A stretch of DNA of 64,000 nt. Origin: Taenia hydatigena (taxonomy: Eukaryota > Platyhelminthes > Cestoda > Cyclophyllidea > Taeniidae). Below the pieces are notes generated by a model. That model saw nothing but the letters and a program-made list of their open reading frames with translations, was not told where the DNA came from and ran no database searches. A program made the position numbers and the translations under genes. The DNA lies in NCBI GenBank assembly GCA_036345935.2, contig JADWOT020001148.1, forward strand, positions 1 through 64,000, given 5' to 3'. This document shows positions 59,903 to 64,000 of this stretch, piece by piece; the stretch's first letter is position 1, and every line of letters starts with the position of its first letter.

Positions 59903-62900
59903 GTTAGCTTCAAGTGGCCATCAACACGCAGAGTAAATCCAAATTTGGATGAAGCATGCACCACCATACACTGACGTGTTATTAACCTCACTGAGATCGG
60001 TTGTGCAAACCCTCGCACAGGAGCCCACTCAGCAAAATTGGGACTGATCGGGGTTAAAATAGGCCCAGAGAGGCAAAGCCTGGGTCTCGAGAACCTCCCA
60101 AACAACACTCAATTGAATGGACATGAGTTATTGACTACGCACTAATGATTGCTTGCCCTCATGACTGAAATCAAAAGCTCCGCCTCGACCTTCGGGGGGA
60201 GGCTTCAGTAGATTCGATCGCTCAAAGATATGGTAAAATTCTGTCATCTATCTTTAATAGGCTGACACCAAAACTATTTAATCACGCTACCTTTAACAAA
60301 CTACACACTATAGGTAAAGTTACTCGGGCTCTACTTATTCCCTCATAAGTAGACTGACGAAAACGGGTACAAGTCAAATTACCAGTCGGTCTGCAGTTTT
60401 ACCTTTGATCGTACAATCATGGGATTGCACCACCCACTAATTTATTGCAATTTGCTCGTAAGACAATACGTTAAAAGTTACAGCTAATTTGATGCGAAGA
60501 AGATATTTGAATTCGTGCTTAAAGTACTTAATTGAAGTTAGATGAACAAATATGATTTCATGGTGTAAATGTGAATGTCTTACAGGATACTCTTCTGCAT
60601 TTCATGCTTTAAAAGGCAAAGTGAAAATGTAACAGAATTTCCAAGTGGCTGGTTAACTGTCGAGAACAGAATGTCTGCAAGTGGTAGTAACTTGGCGACT
60701 GGAGTGGATTATAGGATTAAACGCAAATTTGGATATGATTCTGGAGTTTTGGTTAAGTTGCATGTCCACATGATTTGTCCAGGTAAAATTGAATATTTTG
60801 AATTTAAAGACCATTAATAAATGCGATCGGCTCAGCTGGAATTTCGCAGCATGCTAAAGTGGCAAGTAGCGAAGGCAATGAAAGCGCAACTGGGAATACC
60901 GTGGTGGCATTAACACGCATATAAGCAATTGTGCATACATGCGTGACCTGTTTCGAGTACTAAAGCCCTACGCACGTGTCGCAAGTCAGTCTATTCCGGA
61001 TCCTTAGATTTACGGGTTGTCCTCTTGCATCACGTGGCTACATTGTGACTCGCCTCATTCCTGCCAGTGTGTGCGGGCTTGTGCTTCCCAATCAATCAAC
61101 TGTATAATCCGCAATTTCTATCTTGTTCATTGCTTCCCAATTTATATCTCACTATAGTGTAGCTGTCAGGATTCTTCATAGTCTTCGAGTCAGTCTGTAA
61201 TGTGACGTCTAGCAAAGGTAAACATATCCAGAAGACGTCAATTTGGAAACAAGGTAGCGAGCACGATACATTTTATCTAACGGATTTTGGTGTGCACATC
61301 CACCGAAGTGGCTAGAGCAGACCATGGTGCGATCAGATTACTCAGCCCTCTGGGAGAGCTCTCTCCTTGGCCTACATCCTCTCCGCATCTCCTCTATCTA
61401 ATCAGCTGTTTTGCTTTTGACTTTGGAGGCAAATGAGCATCAAGTTTGAACAGTCGGACATTCTAGAATAGTTAGATTATTTATCAAATCTGAGTCTTAC
61501 AAGGTCCATGAAAATCAAATGTGAAAAATCGAGATGCCGAATATCCCCTTTAAGTTATAAATACCCTATTTATTATTCAAAGAATTCAGAGCGTCAAGCG
61601 ACTGCGGCTTATCACAAGCACACTCACTCTATTCCTTTAAAAGTTATAAGCCAGAGTAAAGTGTAACTAACATGTTAATAGGCAGTCTAATTGCTTAGTT
61701 TGGGATTCAAATGCCAAAGATTCGTCAGATTAATGGCATTTTTCAATTGATGCCGTGAGACAGAAATGCGATAATTGCTGCGATTTCTGGAACTTCGCTT
61801 TAAATTTTGGATTTGACTGCACCAAAGCAGGAAATGTCAGGGAAAGAGGATCAAAAGGCTCCAAGTGGACTTGGTTTTGGCGCCCTCGTAGTGTTATCTT
61901 TGACTAGAACCTCTAAGGGACAGTAAGCAGACCCTGTGCTTTAACCTGAAATTGTTGGAAAAGTTAAGGAGAAATCTATACACAAACAAAGTTTCCAATC
62001 TGTTGACTGCGAATATGTTTCCTTATAGTCAGCTGGAGAGAACCAGCTCAGATGTCGGTTGAGGATGCTTGGTCGTTCCATTCAGCGAGGCAGTAAATGT
62101 GACGCTGACTGATGGCCATCACTCTAATACTTTGATTATGCGTTTAGCACTTCGGTGTGGATTTATGGTTACTGAAGCCTCCGTCTCTACTTTGGCTATT
62201 GGCATGGCAAACGAAACATACTAGCAACGTTCCTAAGTATCTCACACTTAAGAGTAAACATTAGTGCTATTTGCACGCCTCTTTAGAGCCATGAAGGCGA
62301 GACAAACAGTCCCCAATGGAACTTTGAATCACCAAATAGCGTTTGTAGAATAAAAATTCATCAAGCATTATGAGCGAGGTATTTTGAATTGACACTTGGT
62401 TGGTCGTTTTGCCACCTTCGAGCAAACTGGCCCCGAGGCCATGCCAACACTCCCGATTCCCATTCTGTTCTGTTTCCACCCATGTGGTAGGTCTCGAGGA
62501 GCTCTAATTTTGTTAGTTGATTGCATAAGTTAAATCTTGATAAAACGATATAAAAGTTATAGCAATTAATTCTGGCCTTGATCACGAATCGCATTTGTAA
62601 TAATTAACATGCAAGCTGCAATTCTGTTGGTGATGGAGTAAAGAAGATGCGATTTTGTTTTATGACAAACAATACGCTAAGGCAAAGCCAATAAACTCCA
62701 AAAGGATACAAATTGGCAACTAGAAAAGAAAATTAAGCAGGAGATCGCACCAACTCTGAAGAATGCCTCACAAAGAGAGGCGTGTTTAAGGAAGGAGAGA
62801 GCGTTAAGAACTCCTCAAATGATGTGCCTCACTCGCTGCAACGCAGCGAATTATAAGCCCGTTGAAGTGGTGGTAAGCAATGGGCGGGGTGCGCTGCATC

Positions 62901-64000
62901 AGTCCGAGACTTCTCTGAAGGCAAAAGAGGGCGTTCCAGTAGGACAGCTTATATATTTAAAAAACAAAGGAAATGGGGCTGTTGGCAAACAAGTGTTAAC
63001 TTCAACTGTAAGAACCCTCTAGGTATCACGGCAAGTTCTGTGTTGGCAGGTAATTTGCCCTCCTTAGTTGCCTTCGTAAGGCGGCCCATGCAGCGCCACA
63101 CTTGAACCTGCTGCATGCTGCCCATGGGATTGGATGGTTGTCTTCAGCTTACCACACCAATTAAGTGATTCTGTCAGGCGTTGGCTTTCAGCATGCTTCG
63201 TGTACTCCTTCCATTAGGCATTAGGATGCTACTCCTAGGCCAGACTTATTTTGTTAATACTTTATGCACTTTTTGGAGCAGGAATGTACGTGGTCCGTGA
63301 TCGATTCGCAGTTGCACCGGCTATTCCTACCACCATTCTGTAGGCGACTGCCAAGTCGTTACGTCGACTCGGCAGGCTCTACATTGCCAATGACGGTATG
63401 TAAACTCTAGTTGAAGATAACACTGATTTCACCAGGTTCCTAAGCCAGCCAATAATCACAGAAACAGTTGTCGAAAAGCGAATGAGGTGGGCATTTTGCG
63501 TCTAATCTGCTCTTGCATCAGTGCCACCAAGCAGTTTTTCTAGGTCCCATTAAGCCGCTCGCGACGTGAAGACAATGATTTTCCAGTCGGACGCTTTATG
63601 TTTTAGGAGCCTCACTATGCCACTTCTAGTCTACTAAAGTCAGGCGTTGCTGCAAGTACCAGCAGCCTTCATTGCAGGTAAAAGAGCGTACGGTGGTGGG
63701 CTGAAGGCCAACATCACTTTCACTTCTCAACTGACTGAATCTTTGCCGGTTTCACCACCGTCTTAGCTAGCCTCCTCGTGTTATGTTGGGGCCTAGCAGT
63801 TACGCCAAGTAGTCAGACTTGTTATCTTGTCACTGGTGCAAAGTGGAAACAAACCGATCAGTAGGGGAAAAGCTGCCTTATAGAGAACGAGGACGATTAT
63901 GGATGAGTGGGTCGGCACCACGTTAACGAGAGAGAGCACATCCTGTGATAGATGACTGTTCAGGGGAATATTGAGTTTAACCCATTAATCAAAATATTAC
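59903..64000. other. Unassigned right end of the window
   Basis: No gene is supported. The minus-strand frame at 59,827-60,108 lies directly upstream of the kinase remnant. It has an immunoglobulin-like feel (HLKLTCFAS) that would suit a receptor ectodomain, but the evidence is too thin to call. A plus-strand ATG frame at 62,819-63,022 (67 codons) contains a short stretch resembling repeat E. No RNA gene was found. Confidence 0.4.

Noticed and set aside
59827..60108. Possible immunoglobulin-like ectodomain frame upstream of the kinase remnant
   Set aside because: Only a short Leu-x-Leu-x-Cys-type stretch fits; no paired Cys/Trp pattern was seen, so it was not called.
62900..62945. Possible further fragment of repeat E
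   Set aside because: Only a gtccgagacttctctgaagg-type block resembles the unit; the match is too short and weak to list.
1..64000. CRISPR array, operons, bacterial promoters or terminators
   Set aside because: None is seen. The layout, splice signals and repeats indicate a eukaryotic nuclear sequence.

Overview
The window looks like nuclear DNA of a multicellular eukaryote. No frame stays open for long, there is no gene-dense layout or operon, and the few coding-like stretches are short. They are bounded by GT-AG splice signals with long pyrimidine tracts. Diverged interspersed repeats, a satellite-like tandem array and a decayed metazoan-type tyrosine kinase all point to an animal. Very short apparent introns (38-51 bp) beside longer ones, and RTE-like retrotransposon scraps, would fit a parasitic flatworm, but nothing here proves the lineage. 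All gene calls are by eye, without transcript or homology support.

Layout. Bases 1-11,000 hold almost nothing recognisable. A tandem array of diverged units of about 150-177 bp lies at roughly 11,060-13,120. From 14 to 50 kb the DNA is mostly repeat-derived. I found five dispersed or local repeat families, named A to E here, by comparing the window with itself. A is at 17.26-18.0 and 28.8-29.57 kb. B is at 18.99-19.2 and 21.49-21.67 kb. C is at 23.64-24.12, 45.55-46.12 (inverted), 48.51-49.17 and 49.56-50.15 kb. D is at 46.5-46.76 and 47.03-47.29 kb. E is a duplicated pair at 14.1-14.5 kb plus a fragment near 0.4 kb. Degenerate endonuclease motifs of an RTE-like element lie near 32.7-32.9 kb. 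A long minus-strand frame broken by one stop lies at 30.49-31.08 kb.

The sequence changes at about 50.6 kb. From there to 54.6 kb the plus strand is purine-rich, so the minus strand carries long pyrimidine tracts ending in AG, next to good GT donors. The best model is a four-exon minus-strand reading frame (54,240 to 52,350) of 281 codons. All three of its introns are in phase 1. Below it are several very short exon candidates that partly link in phase. Two overlapping plus-strand frames rich in Ser, Pro and Gln lie at 55.1-55.8 kb.

The clearest protein-level signal is at 57.77-59.90 kb on the minus strand. Four parts of a tyrosine kinase domain occur there in the right order: glycine loop and beta-3 lysine, hinge, helix E with catalytic loop, and APE/subdomain IX. 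They carry stops, a frameshift and losses of catalytic residues, so this is a pseudogene. The last 4 kb shows nothing I can name.
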